NCBI GenBank assembly: GCA_002720855.1
Contig: PBIN01000007.1
Coordinates: 62,001-126,000 of the forward strand
Reading direction: 5' to 3'
DNA: 64,000 bases
Source of the DNA: Rhodospirillaceae bacterium
GTDB taxonomy: Bacteria; Pseudomonadota; Alphaproteobacteria; MPNO01; UBA2964
A program made the position numbers and the translations under genes. Shown in pieces: positions 8,914-18,087 of the stretch. A model generated the notes under the pieces. The model had not been told where the DNA came from. It did no database searches and saw nothing but the letters and a program-made list of their open reading frames with translations. Position 1 is the stretch's first letter. Every line of letters starts with the position of its first letter.

Positions 8914-10014
8914 ATGAAAACTCGTTCTATAGGGTTAATGGCGCTTTTGGCGTTGGGGGTATCAATAAATTCTGCAAAAGCGGACATCGTGATCGCCACT
9001 GCTGGTCCGATGACCGGCCAATATGCTTCTTTTGGGGAGCAAATGCGTAAGGGCGCCGAATTAGCGGTCAAGGATTTAAACGCGCGCGGCGGCGTACTTG
9101 GACAGAAGATCCGTCTTGAAATTGGTGATGACGCCTGCGATCCAAAACAGGCCGTTGCGGTTGCTAACCAGCTCGCCTCCAAAGGCGTTAAATTTGTAGC
9201 AGGGCATTTCTGTTCGGGGTCATCGATTCCAGCATCAAACGTCTATGCTGAAGAAGACGTTCTGCAAATTTCGCCGGCGTCTACCAACCCAAAACTTACG
9301 GAACGCGGTCTTGCAAATGTATTTCGTGTTTGTGGCCGTGATGATCAGCAGGGTCTGGTTGCAGGAAATTTTCTCGCCAAACAGTTTGGTGGGAAGAAGA
9401 TAGCGGTAGTTCATGACAAAACCGCATATGGCAAAGGACTCGCTGACGAAACTCATAAAACGCTGAAGAAGAATGGCGTTAAACCGGTGATGTACGAAGC
9501 CTATACAGCAGGAGAGAAGGACTACACTGCGCTTGTCACGAAGTTAAAAGCGGCAGCCGTCGATGTACTTTATGTTGGCGGTTATCACACTGAAGCTGGA
9601 TTAATGGTACGGCAAATGCGCCAGCAAGGCATGAAAACCGTTCTGGTTTCAGGAGATGCACTGGTGACCGATGAGTATTGGTCGATTACCGGTAAGGCTG
9701 GTCAAGGCACACTGATGACATTCAGTCCTGATCCGCGGAAAAATCCAAAAGCAGCGTCTGTAGTGGCAAAATCGAGAAAAGCCGGGTATGAGCCGGAGGG
9801 ATACACGCTTTATACCTATGGCGCCATTCAGGCCTGGGCACAAGCTGTCGAAAAACTTAAAACGACTGATACAGGTAAAATCATTAAAGCATTGAAATCC
9901 ATGCAGTTTGATACCGTTATCGGAAAGTTCGGATTTGATAAGAAGGGCGATGTAACCGCGCCCGGCTATGTGCTTTATGAATGGAAAAACGGCAAATATG
10001 ATTACGTAAAATAA
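8914..10014 (+). CDS. livK: Branched-chain amino-acid ABC transporter substrate-binding protein
   Basis: 366-residue periplasmic binding protein of the Leu/Ile/Val-binding (type I) family. The start at 8914 is chosen because it gives a proper signal peptide (MKTRS, hydrophobic core, cleavage after NSAKA) and follows GGGAG; an upstream in-frame start at 8821 would bury it. The mature part begins DIVIATAGPMTGQYASFGEQM, and the CDPKQAVAVANQLASKGVKFVAGHFCSG segment carries the Cys pair common in these proteins. It delivers ligand to LivHMGF; specificity is not certain. It is the last gene before a strong terminator. Confidence 0.93.
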   Translation: MKTRSIGLMALLALGVSINSAKADIVIATAGPMTGQYASFGEQMRKGAELAVKDLNARGGVLGQKIRLEIGDDACDPKQAVAVANQLASKGVKFVAGHFCSGSSIPASNVYAEEDVLQISPASTNPKLTERGLANVFRVCGRDDQQGLVAGNFLAKQFGGKKIAVVHDKTAYGKGLADETHKTLKKNGVKPVMYEAYTAGEKDYTALVTKLKAAAVDVLYVGGYHTEAGLMVRQMRQQGMKTVLVSGDALVTDEYWSITGKAGQGTLMTFSPDPRKNPKAASVVAKSRKAGYEPEGYTLYTYGAIQAWAQAVEKLKTTDTGKIIKALKSMQFDTVIGKFGFDKKGDVTAPGYVLYEWKNGKYDYVK

Positions 10015-10033
10015 AATACGTAATCCTGTTCAA

Positions 10034-10076
10034 AATTAAGCCCGCCGGAATTACCCGCGCGGGCTTAATTGCTTTT
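10034..10076 (+). terminator. Rho-independent terminator of the liv operon
   Basis: A perfect 12-bp inverted repeat (AATTAAGCCCGC at 10034-10045 pairing with 10059-10070), loop of 13 bases, followed by GCTTTTTA. It lies 20 bases after the binding-protein stop. Because the arms begin with AATTAAG, it may also work for the convergent mucR transcript. Confidence 0.85.
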
Positions 10077-10091
10077 TAAAAGACATAAATA

Positions 10092-10535
10092 TTATTTGCG
10101 ACGACGTGGAACTTTCTCACCTTTTTTGCGGCCAAGACCGATACGTTTTGCGAAGTTAGACCGTTGTTCCGCATAGTTGGGGGCAACCATTGGATAATCC
10201 GGAGGCAAGCCCCATTTTGCGCGATATTCGTCGGGTGTCATTCCGTATGACGCTCGTAAATGACGCTTAAGCATTTTGAGCTTCTTTCCGTCTTCCAGAC
10301 AGACTATGTAGTCGGGCGTAACCGATCTTCGAATACTAACAGCGGGTTTTGGTGGTTCGGCGCCACTGTCTGCAGATTGATCATTCAAGGAACTCAAAGA
10401 TGTATAAACAGTATTTATGACTTCAGGGACTTGCGCCGCACCCACGGTGTTGTTGCTAACGTATGCTGAGACAATTTCTACAGCCATTTTAAGGACTTCG
10501 CCGTTCGGCACAGTTGGGTTATTTTCTTCGGCCAT
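10092..10535 (-). CDS. mucR: MucR/Ros-family zinc-finger regulator
   Basis: 147-residue protein of the MucR/Ros family, nucleoid-associated regulators binding AT-rich DNA that control exopolysaccharide, motility, virulence and cell-cycle genes in alphaproteobacteria. The N-terminal half holds the oligomerisation region; the C-terminal half carries the prokaryotic zinc finger, with Cys-x2-Asp in VCLEDGKK and a His in KRHL, then MTPDEYRAKWGLPPDYPMVAPNYAEQRS. The usual His four residues after KRHL's His in Ros-type fingers is Ser here. A basic tail (RKKGEKVPRRRK) ends the protein. The AT-rich upstream region fits autoregulation, as known for MucR. Confidence 0.9.
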   Translation of the reverse strand: MAEENNPTVPNGEVLKMAVEIVSAYVSNNTVGAAQVPEVINTVYTSLSSLNDQSADSGAEPPKPAVSIRRSVTPDYIVCLEDGKKLKMLKRHLRASYGMTPDEYRAKWGLPPDYPMVAPNYAEQRSNFAKRIGLGRKKGEKVPRRRK

Positions 10536-10862
10536 TTAAAGAATACCTGATTTAAGGAAAGAATAGAGTCGACGAAGCCTACAATTCCTTAATTATCTGT
10601 CAATATAAATCATAGAATTGTTTCTATTTTTTCTACCCTTAACTTTACTGACGGTTTGTATTTTCTGTTTTATGAAATATAGAAAAATAAAGAACAAACT
10701 TCTTAAAATATATGACTTTGCAAGACATACCTCAGCCATGTTAGTTGGGCAAATGGGCGCTGAGTTTTCGCGTATAACTCGATAATTAGCGCGGGCTGGT
10801 CTTTCACCAACAACATATGGTATCATTAGCCGTAATTTCCATTCCCTCTCGGACAGATACGG
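10536..10862. promoter_or_regulatory. AT-rich divergent region between mucR and rpiB
   Basis: A 327-base stretch without a convincing gene. The part from about 10590 to 10720 is strongly A/T-rich with T- and A-runs on either strand (near 10615-10635 and 10675-10700), the kind of DNA MucR proteins prefer, so it probably holds the mucR promoter with autoregulation. The part from about 10730 to 10862 is less AT-rich and should hold the promoter of the rpiB-glyA-rib run. No riboswitch or RNA gene was recognised. Confidence 0.5.
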
Positions 10863-11297
10863 ATGTCTCAGAAAACGATAGCTGTCGGTGCTGATCACGG
10901 CGGCTATGAAATGAAAGAAGAATTAGCAAAGCAACTCGACGGGATGGGTTTCAAAGTTCTCAATCTAGGTACTGATAGCTCAGATTCCGTCGATTATCCC
11001 GATTTTGCTTTACTCGTTGTAAAAGCAATTGAGGATGGCAATGCCGATCAGGGTGTTCTGGTTTGTGGTAGCGGGATCGGAATGTCAATTGCAGCCAACC
11101 GCCATAAAGGAATACGAGCGGCGCTTTGTAACGACGCAATATCCGCTGAACTTGCACGACAACATAATGACGCGAACATTCTCGTGCTTGGTGAGAGGCT
11201 AACAGAAATAGTTAAGGCAAAACAATGTGTTGAAAGGTTTTTTTCAACTGATTTCGAAGGTGGTCGACATGAGCGTCGGGTTAAGAAGCTTGGTTGA
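10863..11297 (+). CDS. rpiB: Ribose 5-phosphate isomerase B
   Basis: 144-residue cytoplasmic enzyme interconverting ribose 5-phosphate and ribulose 5-phosphate, the pentose that feeds riboflavin synthesis a few genes downstream. RpiB signs are VGADHGGYEMKEEL at the N-terminus, the catalytic Cys in VLVCGSGIGMSIAANRHKGIRAALC, and NDANILVLGER. The length is normal. It heads a same-strand run (rpiB-glyA-nrdR-rib genes) and lies 29 bases before glyA. Confidence 0.94.
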   Translation: MSQKTIAVGADHGGYEMKEELAKQLDGMGFKVLNLGTDSSDSVDYPDFALLVVKAIEDGNADQGVLVCGSGIGMSIAANRHKGIRAALCNDAISAELARQHNDANILVLGERLTEIVKAKQCVERFFSTDFEGGRHERRVKKLG

Positions 11298-11326
11298 ACC
11301 CGAGTCTTTTTGGAGGGGTTTAAATA

Positions 11327-12637
11327 ATGGCGAATAGTGCATCTGGCAATGTTGGTCCGGTCGATAAAGCGTTTTTCACAGACAGTTTGAGTACCCGTGA
11401 CCCGGACCTTTTCGGAGCTGTTCGTGGTGAGCTGGGCCGGTTGCAAAATCAGATTGAGTTAATCGCCTCTGAAAATGTTGTTTCATCCGCAGTATTGGAA
11501 GCTGCAGGTTCGGTGATGACCAACAAGTATGCCGAGGGATATCCAGGAAGACGGTATTACGGCGGCTGTGAATATGTAGATGTAGCGGAGCAGCTTGCCT
11601 TGGATCGGGCCAAGAAGCTTTTCAATTGCGCTTTTGCGAATGTTCAACCTCATGCAGGAGCGCAGGCAAATTTGGGGGTATACGTCGCTTTATGTCAGCC
11701 CGGCGACACGTTGTTGGGCATGTCACTTGCGGCGGGAGGGCATTTGACGCATGGGGCGAAACCAAATTTTTCCGGGAAATGGTTAAATGCAGTGCAGTAC
11801 GGTGTTCGTGAAGAGGACCAACTGATTGATTACGATGATGTAGAGGCACTTGCTCAGGAACACAAACCGAAGATTATAATTGCCGGCGGATCCGCCTATC
11901 CGCGAATTATTGATTTCGCCCGGTTTCGAGAGATTGCAGACTCCGTTGGGGCATTCCTGATGGTCGATATGGCGCATTTCGCTGGATTGGTCGCTGGCGG
12001 TGTGCACCCAAGCCCTCTACCGCATGCTCATGTTGTAACGACAACAACGCATAAGACATTGCGGGGGCCTCGGGGAGGAATGATCCTGTCCAATGATGAA
12101 GAGATTAGTAAAAAGATAAATTCATCAATTTTTCCTGGCACTCAGGGCGGTCCGTTGATGCATGTAATTGCGGCTAAAGCTGTTGCGTTTGGCGAAGCAT
12201 TGCGCCCCGAATTCAGTGGATATGCTGCCCAAGTGGTGGAAAACGCCAAAACATTGGCGGCAACGCTCGCAGGTCAGGGCCTTTATATCGTTTCTGGCGG
12301 AACAGATACCCATCTAATGCTGGTTGATCTCCGTCCAAAGGGGCTTACGGGTAAGGATGCAGAGGCCAGCCTCGAGAATGCTGGTATTACCTGCAATAAA
12401 AACGGCATTCCGTTTGATCCTGAGAAACCAACCATTACCTCGGGTATTCGGTTAGGGACCCCTGCAGCGACGACACGCGGGTTTGGACCGGAAGAATTTA
12501 AGACTGTCGGAAACATGATTGTGGAGGTCCTTGACGGGTTGGCCGCAAGCAATGGTGATAACAGCGCGGTTGAAGAAAAAGTTCGCAAACAGGTAGGCGG
12601 ACTTTGTGATCAATTTCCGATTTACCAAAATCAATAA
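11327..12637 (+). CDS. glyA: Serine hydroxymethyltransferase
   Basis: 436-residue PLP enzyme converting serine and tetrahydrofolate to glycine and 5,10-methylene-THF, the main one-carbon source. The PLP Lys is in [15 protein letters not shown], and [11 protein letters not shown] and [18 protein letters not shown] are hallmark segments. A typical GGAGG ribosome-binding site lies before the ATG. It is followed after 18 bases by nrdR, an order common in alphaproteobacteria. Confidence 0.96.
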   Translation: MANSASGNVGPVDKAFFTDSLSTRDPDLFGAVRGELGRLQNQIELIASENVVSSAVLEAAGSVMTNKYAEGYPGRRYYGGCEYVDVAEQLALDRAKKLFNCAFANVQPHAGAQANLGVYVALCQPGDTLLGMSLAAGGHLTHGAKPNFSGKWLNAVQYGVREEDQLIDYDDVEALAQEHKPKIIIAGGSAYPRIIDFARFREIADSVGAFLMVDMAHFAGLVAGGVHPSPLPHAHVVTTTTHKTLRGPRGGMILSNDEEISKKINSSIFPGTQGGPLMHVIAAKAVAFGEALRPEFSGYAAQVVENAKTLAATLAGQGLYIVSGGTDTHLMLVDLRPKGLTGKDAEASLENAGITCNKNGIPFDPEKPTITSGIRLGTPAATTRGFGPEEFKTVGNMIVEVLDGLAASNGDNSAVEEKVRKQVGGLCDQFPIYQNQ

Positions 12638-12655
12638 CTAGTGGGGCTCTGAGAC

Positions 12656-13117
12656 ATGCATTGTCCGTTCTGTGGTGTAGAAGATACACAAGTAAAAGAT
12701 TCCCGACCGACGGAGGAGGGCGCGGCTATTCGCCGTCGGCGTGCTTGCACCGGATGCGGGGCGAGATTTACGACTTTTGAAAGGGTACAGCTTCGTGAGC
12801 TGACCGTAGTCAAACAAAATGGTAAGCGCGAGCCGTTTGATCGCGATAAATTGGCGCGATCGCTTAATATCTCGTTACGGAAGCGACAGGTTGAACCCGA
12901 GCGAATAGAACGATTGATCAATAGTATCGTCCGTCGTTTGGAAAGCAGCGGTGAAAGCGATGTACCTTCGCAACGTGTCGGCGAATTAGTGATGGATGGG
13001 TTATCGACCCTGGACTCAGTTGCCTATGTTCGGTTTGCCTCTGTATATCGAAATTTCCGTGAAGCAAGTGACTTCGAAGATTTTGTAGGAACGCTTGGTG
13101 ATCACGACAACGACTGA
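12656..13117 (+). CDS. nrdR: Transcriptional repressor NrdR
   Basis: 153-residue repressor of ribonucleotide reductase genes. The N-terminal zinc ribbon is MHCPFCG with a second Cys pair in [15 protein letters not shown], followed by the ATP-cone domain ([21 protein letters not shown]) that senses ATP/dATP. Length and start are as expected. It sits between glyA and ribD, and its 3' end overlaps the probable ribD start by 20 bases. Confidence 0.96.
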   Translation: MHCPFCGVEDTQVKDSRPTEEGAAIRRRRACTGCGARFTTFERVQLRELTVVKQNGKREPFDRDKLARSLNISLRKRQVEPERIERLINSIVRRLESSGESDVPSQRVGELVMDGLSTLDSVAYVRFASVYRNFREASDFEDFVGTLGDHDND

Positions 13118-14219
13118 TGTCGATAATTCGTTTATGCAGGCCGCAATCGGTCTTGCCGAGCGCGGTTTGGGACGAACCTGGCCTAACCCATCGGTTGGCT
13201 GCATTATTGTCAACGACGGGAGAGTTGTCGGCAGAGGATGGACGCAGCCGGGCGGTCGTCCACATGCCGAGACAGAAGCTCTACTGCGTGCTGGCGATGA
13301 TGCGAAAGGCGGCATTGCCTATGTCACGTTGGAGCCATGCGCCCATCAAGGTGAAACACCCCCATGCGCCCAGTCCTTGATAGATGCTGGCATCGCCCGA
13401 GTGGTCATTGGAGTGGAAGATCCGGACCCTCGCGTCAGTGGTGGCGGTATAGAAATGCTTCGTGACGCTGGGGTTGCCGTCGATGTCGGTGTCAAAGCGG
13501 CAGAGGTCGCTCAAGTTACAAACGGATTTTTGAAGAGGATGGTAGAGTCGCGACCGCATGTGACCCTAAAAGTCGCGACAACGCTGGACGGACGAATAGC
13601 GACAAAATCTGGCGATAGCGAATGGGTTACCTCCGATGGAGCACGGCGATCGGGGCAAATGCTGCGGGCTAATCATGACGCAATTCTTGTAGGGGCACGA
13701 ACCGCAGCTGAAGACAACCCGTCTCTTACCTGCAGATTGGCGGGATTGGAAGATCGTTCGCCGGTTCGTATCGTTGTTGACGGACGCATGCGTTTACCAC
13801 TTACCCATGAGCTGGTAACCAGCGCAAACAAACATCCAACCTGGCTGTTTACTTTCGCGAAAACGCCCCAAAACGCTGATCGTCGGCGCGCCTATAATGG
13901 GGCTGGGGTGGAAATTTTTGATGTTACACCGGATCCAGCGGGAAATCCGGACTTGAATGAAATTGTAAATTTGATGGCTGAGAAGGGGCTTACACGGGTG
14001 CTTGTGGAAGGCGGTGGAATCATTGCCGCTGCATTCCTGAAACAAGGCCTCATTGATGAGGTCTTGTGGTATCGTGCAGCAAAAATAGTTGGCGGCGATG
14101 GGTTGCCTGCAATCGCCGGGATCGGTATTGAGCGTCTGATAGATGCAAAACGCATGAATAGGCTTTATGTAGAGGGTATAGGCGACGATGTCGTCGAACG
14201 GTATAGTCTGACAGGTTAG
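13098..14219 (+). CDS. ribD: Bifunctional riboflavin deaminase/reductase RibD
   Basis: 373-residue cytosolic enzyme for the second and third steps of riboflavin synthesis from GTP. The N-terminal CDA-like deaminase domain has the zinc motifs PHAETEAL and [11 protein letters not shown] (about residues 54-90), and the C-terminal part is the NADPH reductase ([21 protein letters not shown] and [13 protein letters not shown]). The GTG at 13098 is preferred because an AGGAA precedes it; a TTG at 13095 or ATG at 13134 are alternatives. It overlaps nrdR and is 3 bases from ribE. Confidence 0.94.
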   Translation: MITTTTDVDNSFMQAAIGLAERGLGRTWPNPSVGCIIVNDGRVVGRGWTQPGGRPHAETEALLRAGDDAKGGIAYVTLEPCAHQGETPPCAQSLIDAGIARVVIGVEDPDPRVSGGGIEMLRDAGVAVDVGVKAAEVAQVTNGFLKRMVESRPHVTLKVATTLDGRIATKSGDSEWVTSDGARRSGQMLRANHDAILVGARTAAEDNPSLTCRLAGLEDRSPVRIVVDGRMRLPLTHELVTSANKHPTWLFTFAKTPQNADRRRAYNGAGVEIFDVTPDPAGNPDLNEIVNLMAEKGLTRVLVEGGGIIAAAFLKQGLIDEVLWYRAAKIVGGDGLPAIAGIGIERLIDAKRMNRLYVEGIGDDVVERYSLTG

Positions 14220-14222
14220 AAA

Positions 14223-14810
14223 ATGTTTACCGGCATAATTACAGACGTTGGCGATGTTCGCGCTATTGAAAAGCGTGGCGATACGCGGATTGAAATTGCC
14301 ACGAAGTACGATACGACAGACATTGAACTGGGTGCGTCAATTGCCTGTTCAGGACCTTGTCTGACGGTCGTCGAAAAAGGGAATGATTGGTTCGCGATCG
14401 AAGCCTCTGCGGAAACTCTTGACCGCACAACGATTGGCGATTGGAAGGTTGGCAGCAAAGTAAATCTGGAAAGAGCGCTTAAGCTCGGTGAGGAACTCGG
14501 CGGACATATAGTTTCAGGTCATGTTGATGGCATTGCCCGGATTGTTTCGACAAAAGTAGAAGGTGATAGCAAACGTTTCGAGTTTGAAGCGCCTGAAGAT
14601 TTGAAGAGTTTTATCGCGGAGAAGGGTTCCGTGGCCCTTGAAGGGGTATCTTTGACGGTGAATGAAGTCTCAGGCAACCGATTTGGCGTCAATATTATAA
14701 GTCATACGCAAGCCTGCACGACCTTCGGGGAAATGTCTGAGGGCGACAGGATCAATCTGGAAATAGATATGTTGGCGCGGTATGTAAGTCGCCTTCTAGA
14801 AAAGGAATAA
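14223..14810 (+). CDS. ribE: Riboflavin synthase alpha subunit
   Basis: 195-residue enzyme catalysing dismutation of two 6,7-dimethyl-8-ribityllumazine molecules to riboflavin. Two internal beta-barrel repeats are visible: the first begins MFTGIITDVGDVR and contains GASIACSGPCLTVVE; the second contains GHIVSGHVDGIARI and GSVALEGVSLTVNEV. The length is normal. It is also called ribC in some naming schemes. It lies 2 bases before the ribB-type gene. Confidence 0.95.
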   Translation: MFTGIITDVGDVRAIEKRGDTRIEIATKYDTTDIELGASIACSGPCLTVVEKGNDWFAIEASAETLDRTTIGDWKVGSKVNLERALKLGEELGGHIVSGHVDGIARIVSTKVEGDSKRFEFEAPEDLKSFIAEKGSVALEGVSLTVNEVSGNRFGVNIISHTQACTTFGEMSEGDRINLEIDMLARYVSRLLEKE

Positions 14811-14812
14811 AT

Positions 14813-16012
14813 GTGGCAGAACAACCAGCCGCCTCACAGGAAAATGTGAATGTAGCTGAAGCAAGCGAATTGCATGCAGCTTTATCCTCGCCAGAGGAGT
14901 TAATTGCGGATATAGCCGCCGGAAAAATGGTGGTACTTGTCGATGATGAAGATCGCGAAAACGAGGGCGATTTAATCATCGCGGGGGAAAAATGCGATGC
15001 GGACGCCGTCAATTTTATGGCAACCCATGGGCGAGGCTTGGTCTGTCTGTCATTGACGAATGAACGTGTAAATGGTCTCGGCCTGTCTATGATGGTTTCG
15101 GAAAACAAGGCGCCGCTTACAACTGCATTCACTGTATCGATTGAAGCGCGTGAAGGCGTTACGACCGGCATATCTGCGGGAGATAGAGCGAAAACCATCG
15201 AGGTTGCGATCAGGGATGACAGTGGTCCCATGTCGATTGTTAGCCCTGGTCACGTATTCCCGCTTGTGGCACGCGATGGCGGTGTTCTGGTGAGGGCGGG
15301 ACATACAGAAGCGGCGGTAGACCTCTCTCGCCTTGCGGGACTCAATCCGTCGGGGGTCATTTGTGAAATCATGAAAGATGATGGAACGATGGCCCGGTTG
15401 CCAGACCTCGTCGGATTTTGCCAGGAACATGATCTTAAACTTGGCACTATTGCCGACCTGATCGCTTATCGATTGCGGCACGATGCCACTGTCGAGCGCA
15501 CGATTGAAACGACCCTTAAAAGAGCAGTCGGCGGCGATTTTGATCTGATGATATATGAGAGCCAGGTGAATGGAACCGAACACGTTGCAGTCGTCAAAGG
15601 CGATGTCACTACGGATGATCCGGTTCTGGTTCGTATGCATGCTTTGAATGTTTTGGACGACACTTTACGCGATATTCAGAACCCGCGTGCTGGCGAGTTG
15701 GAGATGTCACTGAGAATGATCGCTGAAGAAGGTCGTGGTGCTGCGGTTCTCATACGGGATTCATGGAACGCGCGGTTTTCGAATCAGGTCAATTTGAGAG
15801 CCGCTGCATCCGGTGTGCAACCAATTAAACCGCAGGGAGATAAACCGGCGCCGGTGATTAGAGACTATGGAATCGGAGCTCAGATTTTGCGCGACCTCGG
15901 TATTTCAGAAATGCGGCTCCTGACTAATACGAAAGAAAGCACGATCAAGGGAATAGATGGATACGGTCTTAGCATCACTGAACGGGTGCCCATTCCGCGT
16001 CTGGAAGATTGA
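14813..16012 (+). CDS. ribB: 3,4-dihydroxy-2-butanone 4-phosphate synthase with degenerate GTP cyclohydrolase II domain (RibBX type)
   Basis: 399-residue fusion starting with GTG. Residues about 24-225 form an intact DHBP synthase: acidic motif DDEDRENEGDLI (44-55), THGRGLVCLSL (71-81), HTEAAVDL (164-171). Residues about 240-399 align with GTP cyclohydrolase II, but the zinc-binding Cys triad and arginine finger segment expected near 280-320 are missing; the stretch reads NVLDDTLRDIQN, and there is no cysteine after residue 203. The late segment RDYGIGAQILRDLG is kept. This matches the RibBX proteins described in rhizobia, where only DHBP synthase is active. GTP cyclohydrolase II must therefore be encoded elsewhere. 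Confidence 0.93.
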   Translation: MAEQPAASQENVNVAEASELHAALSSPEELIADIAAGKMVVLVDDEDRENEGDLIIAGEKCDADAVNFMATHGRGLVCLSLTNERVNGLGLSMMVSENKAPLTTAFTVSIEAREGVTTGISAGDRAKTIEVAIRDDSGPMSIVSPGHVFPLVARDGGVLVRAGHTEAAVDLSRLAGLNPSGVICEIMKDDGTMARLPDLVGFCQEHDLKLGTIADLIAYRLRHDATVERTIETTLKRAVGGDFDLMIYESQVNGTEHVAVVKGDVTTDDPVLVRMHALNVLDDTLRDIQNPRAGELEMSLRMIAEEGRGAAVLIRDSWNARFSNQVNLRAAASGVQPIKPQGDKPAPVIRDYGIGAQILRDLGISEMRLLTNTKESTIKGIDGYGLSITERVPIPRLED

Positions 16013-16037
16013 TCTGTAAGAAGAAGAGGAATTTGAG

Positions 16038-16502
16038 ATGGCTGATGCTCCCCATATTATGATCGTCGAGTCGCGTTATTACGAAGAGGTTGCGCAGGAG
16101 CTTATTACAAGTGTCATCAAGGAACTCGATGATGCCGGCGCAACTTATGAACGTTTTGAGGTGCCTGGAGCGTTCGAAATTCCTACTGCCATAAAATATG
16201 CCATCCGTTCGATGGATTTTTATTCCGCTCGACAGCGGTTCGACGGCTACATTGCGTTGGGCTGCGTTATTCGCGGTCAAACCACACATTACGACTATGT
16301 TTGCGAAGAAAGCGCCCGTGGTCTTCAGGATCTGGCGCTGCAATATTCTTTAGCCTTGGGTTACGGCATCCTGACTGTTGAGAATAAAGATCAGGCACTG
16401 GCTCGGGCTAAGCGCAGTGAACAAGATCGGGGCGGGCATGCGGCAAGAGCCTGTCTGAGAATGATTGAGCTTAAGCGCCACTTTCATCTTTACCCGCGAT
16501 GA
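16038..16502 (+). CDS. ribH: 6,7-dimethyl-8-ribityllumazine synthase
   Basis: 154-residue lumazine synthase, condensing the RibD-derived pyrimidine with the DHBP made by the preceding gene. Family segments are EVPGAFEIPTAIKYA, GYIALGCVIRGQTTHYDYVCEE with the active-site His, and YGILTVENKDQALARA. It is encoded next to nusB, the classical ribH-nusB order, and overlaps it by 4 bases (ATGA). Confidence 0.95.
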   Translation: MADAPHIMIVESRYYEEVAQELITSVIKELDDAGATYERFEVPGAFEIPTAIKYAIRSMDFYSARQRFDGYIALGCVIRGQTTHYDYVCEESARGLQDLALQYSLALGYGILTVENKDQALARAKRSEQDRGGHAARACLRMIELKRHFHLYPR

Positions 16503-17044
16503 CCGAGAAGTCCGACGTCTCCGCTGGCAAGAGAAAGACGTCACGGACACGGCGTAGGGCGACAGTCAGACATAGCGCAGCGCGCCTTGCTGCGGTCCAA
16601 GCACTCTATCAAATTGACTTTAGTGACTCACCTGTAAACACCGTTATCGAGGAGTTTCGTTTACACCGGTTGGGTGCTGCTGATGCTGAGGTTAGTGGCG
16701 GCGCTAAAGCGAACGATGTTCTGTTCCAGGAACTCGTGCGTGGTGCAATTAGTCGCCAGGATGAGATTGATACGCATATCAGCAACGCGCTGGACCCAGC
16801 GTGGCCTCTCGAGCGAATTGCCATCGTTATGCAATGCATACTGCGCGTAGGAACTTTCGAATTGATTTCACGATTTGATGTTCCGGCGCGTGTCGTTGTG
16901 AAAGAATTTGTAGACCTTGCCCACTCTTTCTTTTCCGGCGGCGAACCTGGCATGGTTAATGGCGTGCTTGACAAGCTTGCACATCAATTAAGGCCTGGGG
17001 AACTGGAGACAAGCCTTGAACAACAAGAAAATTCGTCCGAGTGA
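16499..17044 (+). CDS. nusB: Transcription antitermination factor NusB
   Basis: 181-residue RNA-binding protein that, with NusE(S10), binds boxA in rRNA leaders. The basic N-terminal tail (SAGKRKTSRTRRRATVRHS) is longer than in E. coli; the helical core begins ARLAAVQALYQIDFS and includes WPLERIAIVMQCILRVGTFELI and the C-terminal AHSFFSGGEPGMVNGVLDKLA. It overlaps ribH and thiL. Confidence 0.94.
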   Translation: MTEKSDVSAGKRKTSRTRRRATVRHSAARLAAVQALYQIDFSDSPVNTVIEEFRLHRLGAADAEVSGGAKANDVLFQELVRGAISRQDEIDTHISNALDPAWPLERIAIVMQCILRVGTFELISRFDVPARVVVKEFVDLAHSFFSGGEPGMVNGVLDKLAHQLRPGELETSLEQQENSSE

Positions 17045-18008
17045 GTTTGAATTAATTGAAGAATTGTTCGCGCCACTTGCGAAATCGCAGATCGGTGCCG
17101 TAGGCCTCTTAGATGATTGCGCAACCTTATCACTTAGCACGGGCAATGAAGCTCTCTATTCCTTGGATACCCTGGTGGCGGGTGTTCATTTTTTTCCCGA
17201 TGACCCGGCCGACCTGATCGCGAAAAAACTATTGCGCGTAAGTTTGTCTGATCTTGCATCTTCAGGCGGGACACCAAAAGGCTATTTGTTAGCGGCCAAT
17301 ATACCTGAAGATATTTCCTATGATTGGTTAAAGTTGTTTACGGATGGGCTCGCGGAGGACCAAATTGAGTTTGGGATCGCGTTACTCGGTGGCGATACTA
17401 CCGCGACGACAGGACCGCTTTCTTTATCTTTAACAGCGATTGGTGAAGTTCCTGCCGGTAAAGCAATCCGGCGCAGTGGCGCCGTCATTGGTGACGAAAT
17501 TTTTGTCACCGGAACAGTTGGCGATGCAGCACTGGCATTAAGGAAACTTGATGAAATCGGACGGGAGGCAACCGCCGGTGAATTCCCCGAGCTTTATAAT
17601 CGGTACGTCTTGCCTCAGCCGCGATCTGTACTCGGTTCAATGCTTCTCGATATTGCTACAGCGTGTATTGATATTTCCGACGGGATATACGCTGACCTAC
17701 AACATATTTGTTCAGCATCGGATGTCGGTGCAGAAATTCTCCAGAATGAAATCCCTTTGTCGCAAAGTGCCCAGAAACTGGTTCAGGGAAACGAAGATCT
17801 CTGGCAGTTTGTGTATGGCGGTGGGGATGACTATGAACTTCTATTTTCGGCAAATTCGGAAAATAGAACGTTGATTGAGTCTCTCGGAGAAAGAAGCGGA
17901 ATACAGATTTCCTTTATAGGCAGAGTCATTCCTGATGGCGGAGTGTCAATTCTTGATCCCGCCGGTAAGAAAATTTCCGTTGAAAATGTAGGTTGGCGGC
18001 ATTTTTAA
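17016..18008 (+). CDS. thiL: Thiamine-monophosphate kinase
   Basis: 330-residue kinase making thiamine diphosphate from thiamine phosphate. ThiL/PurM-fold signs: SEFELIEELFAP at the N-terminus, GLLDDCATLSL, LDTLVAGVHF, KLLRVSLSDLASSGGTPKGYLL, LLGGDTTATTGP and the late DISDGIYADLQHI and VYGGGDDYELLF. The start is a TTG at 17016 that overlaps nusB by 29 bases; the N-terminal homology makes this the likely start despite the rare codon. nusB-thiL is a common pair. Confidence 0.93.
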   Translation: MNNKKIRPSEFELIEELFAPLAKSQIGAVGLLDDCATLSLSTGNEALYSLDTLVAGVHFFPDDPADLIAKKLLRVSLSDLASSGGTPKGYLLAANIPEDISYDWLKLFTDGLAEDQIEFGIALLGGDTTATTGPLSLSLTAIGEVPAGKAIRRSGAVIGDEIFVTGTVGDAALALRKLDEIGREATAGEFPELYNRYVLPQPRSVLGSMLLDIATACIDISDGIYADLQHICSASDVGAEILQNEIPLSQSAQKLVQGNEDLWQFVYGGGDDYELLFSANSENRTLIESLGERSGIQISFIGRVIPDGGVSILDPAGKKISVENVGWRHF

Positions 18009-18087
18009 AAGATAAATTCGTAGGTATTTACGCTCTGTTTGCTTTTAGACGTTCAAATCGGGTTCATAAACAACTTGAGCAGGCCCG

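Noticed and set aside
11298-11326. ZTP or glycine riboswitch before glyA
   Set aside because: Only 29 bases separate rpiB and glyA, too short for an aptamer.
12638-14812. FMN riboswitch controlling the rib genes
   Set aside because: Genes overlap or are a few bases apart, leaving no room, and no RFN-like conserved blocks are seen upstream of rpiB either.
14752-15640. Long antisense open frames (159 and 196 codons) across the ribE/ribB region
   Set aside because: They lie wholly opposite strongly conserved riboflavin genes, have no family-like sequence, and long mirror frames are common in this codon usage.
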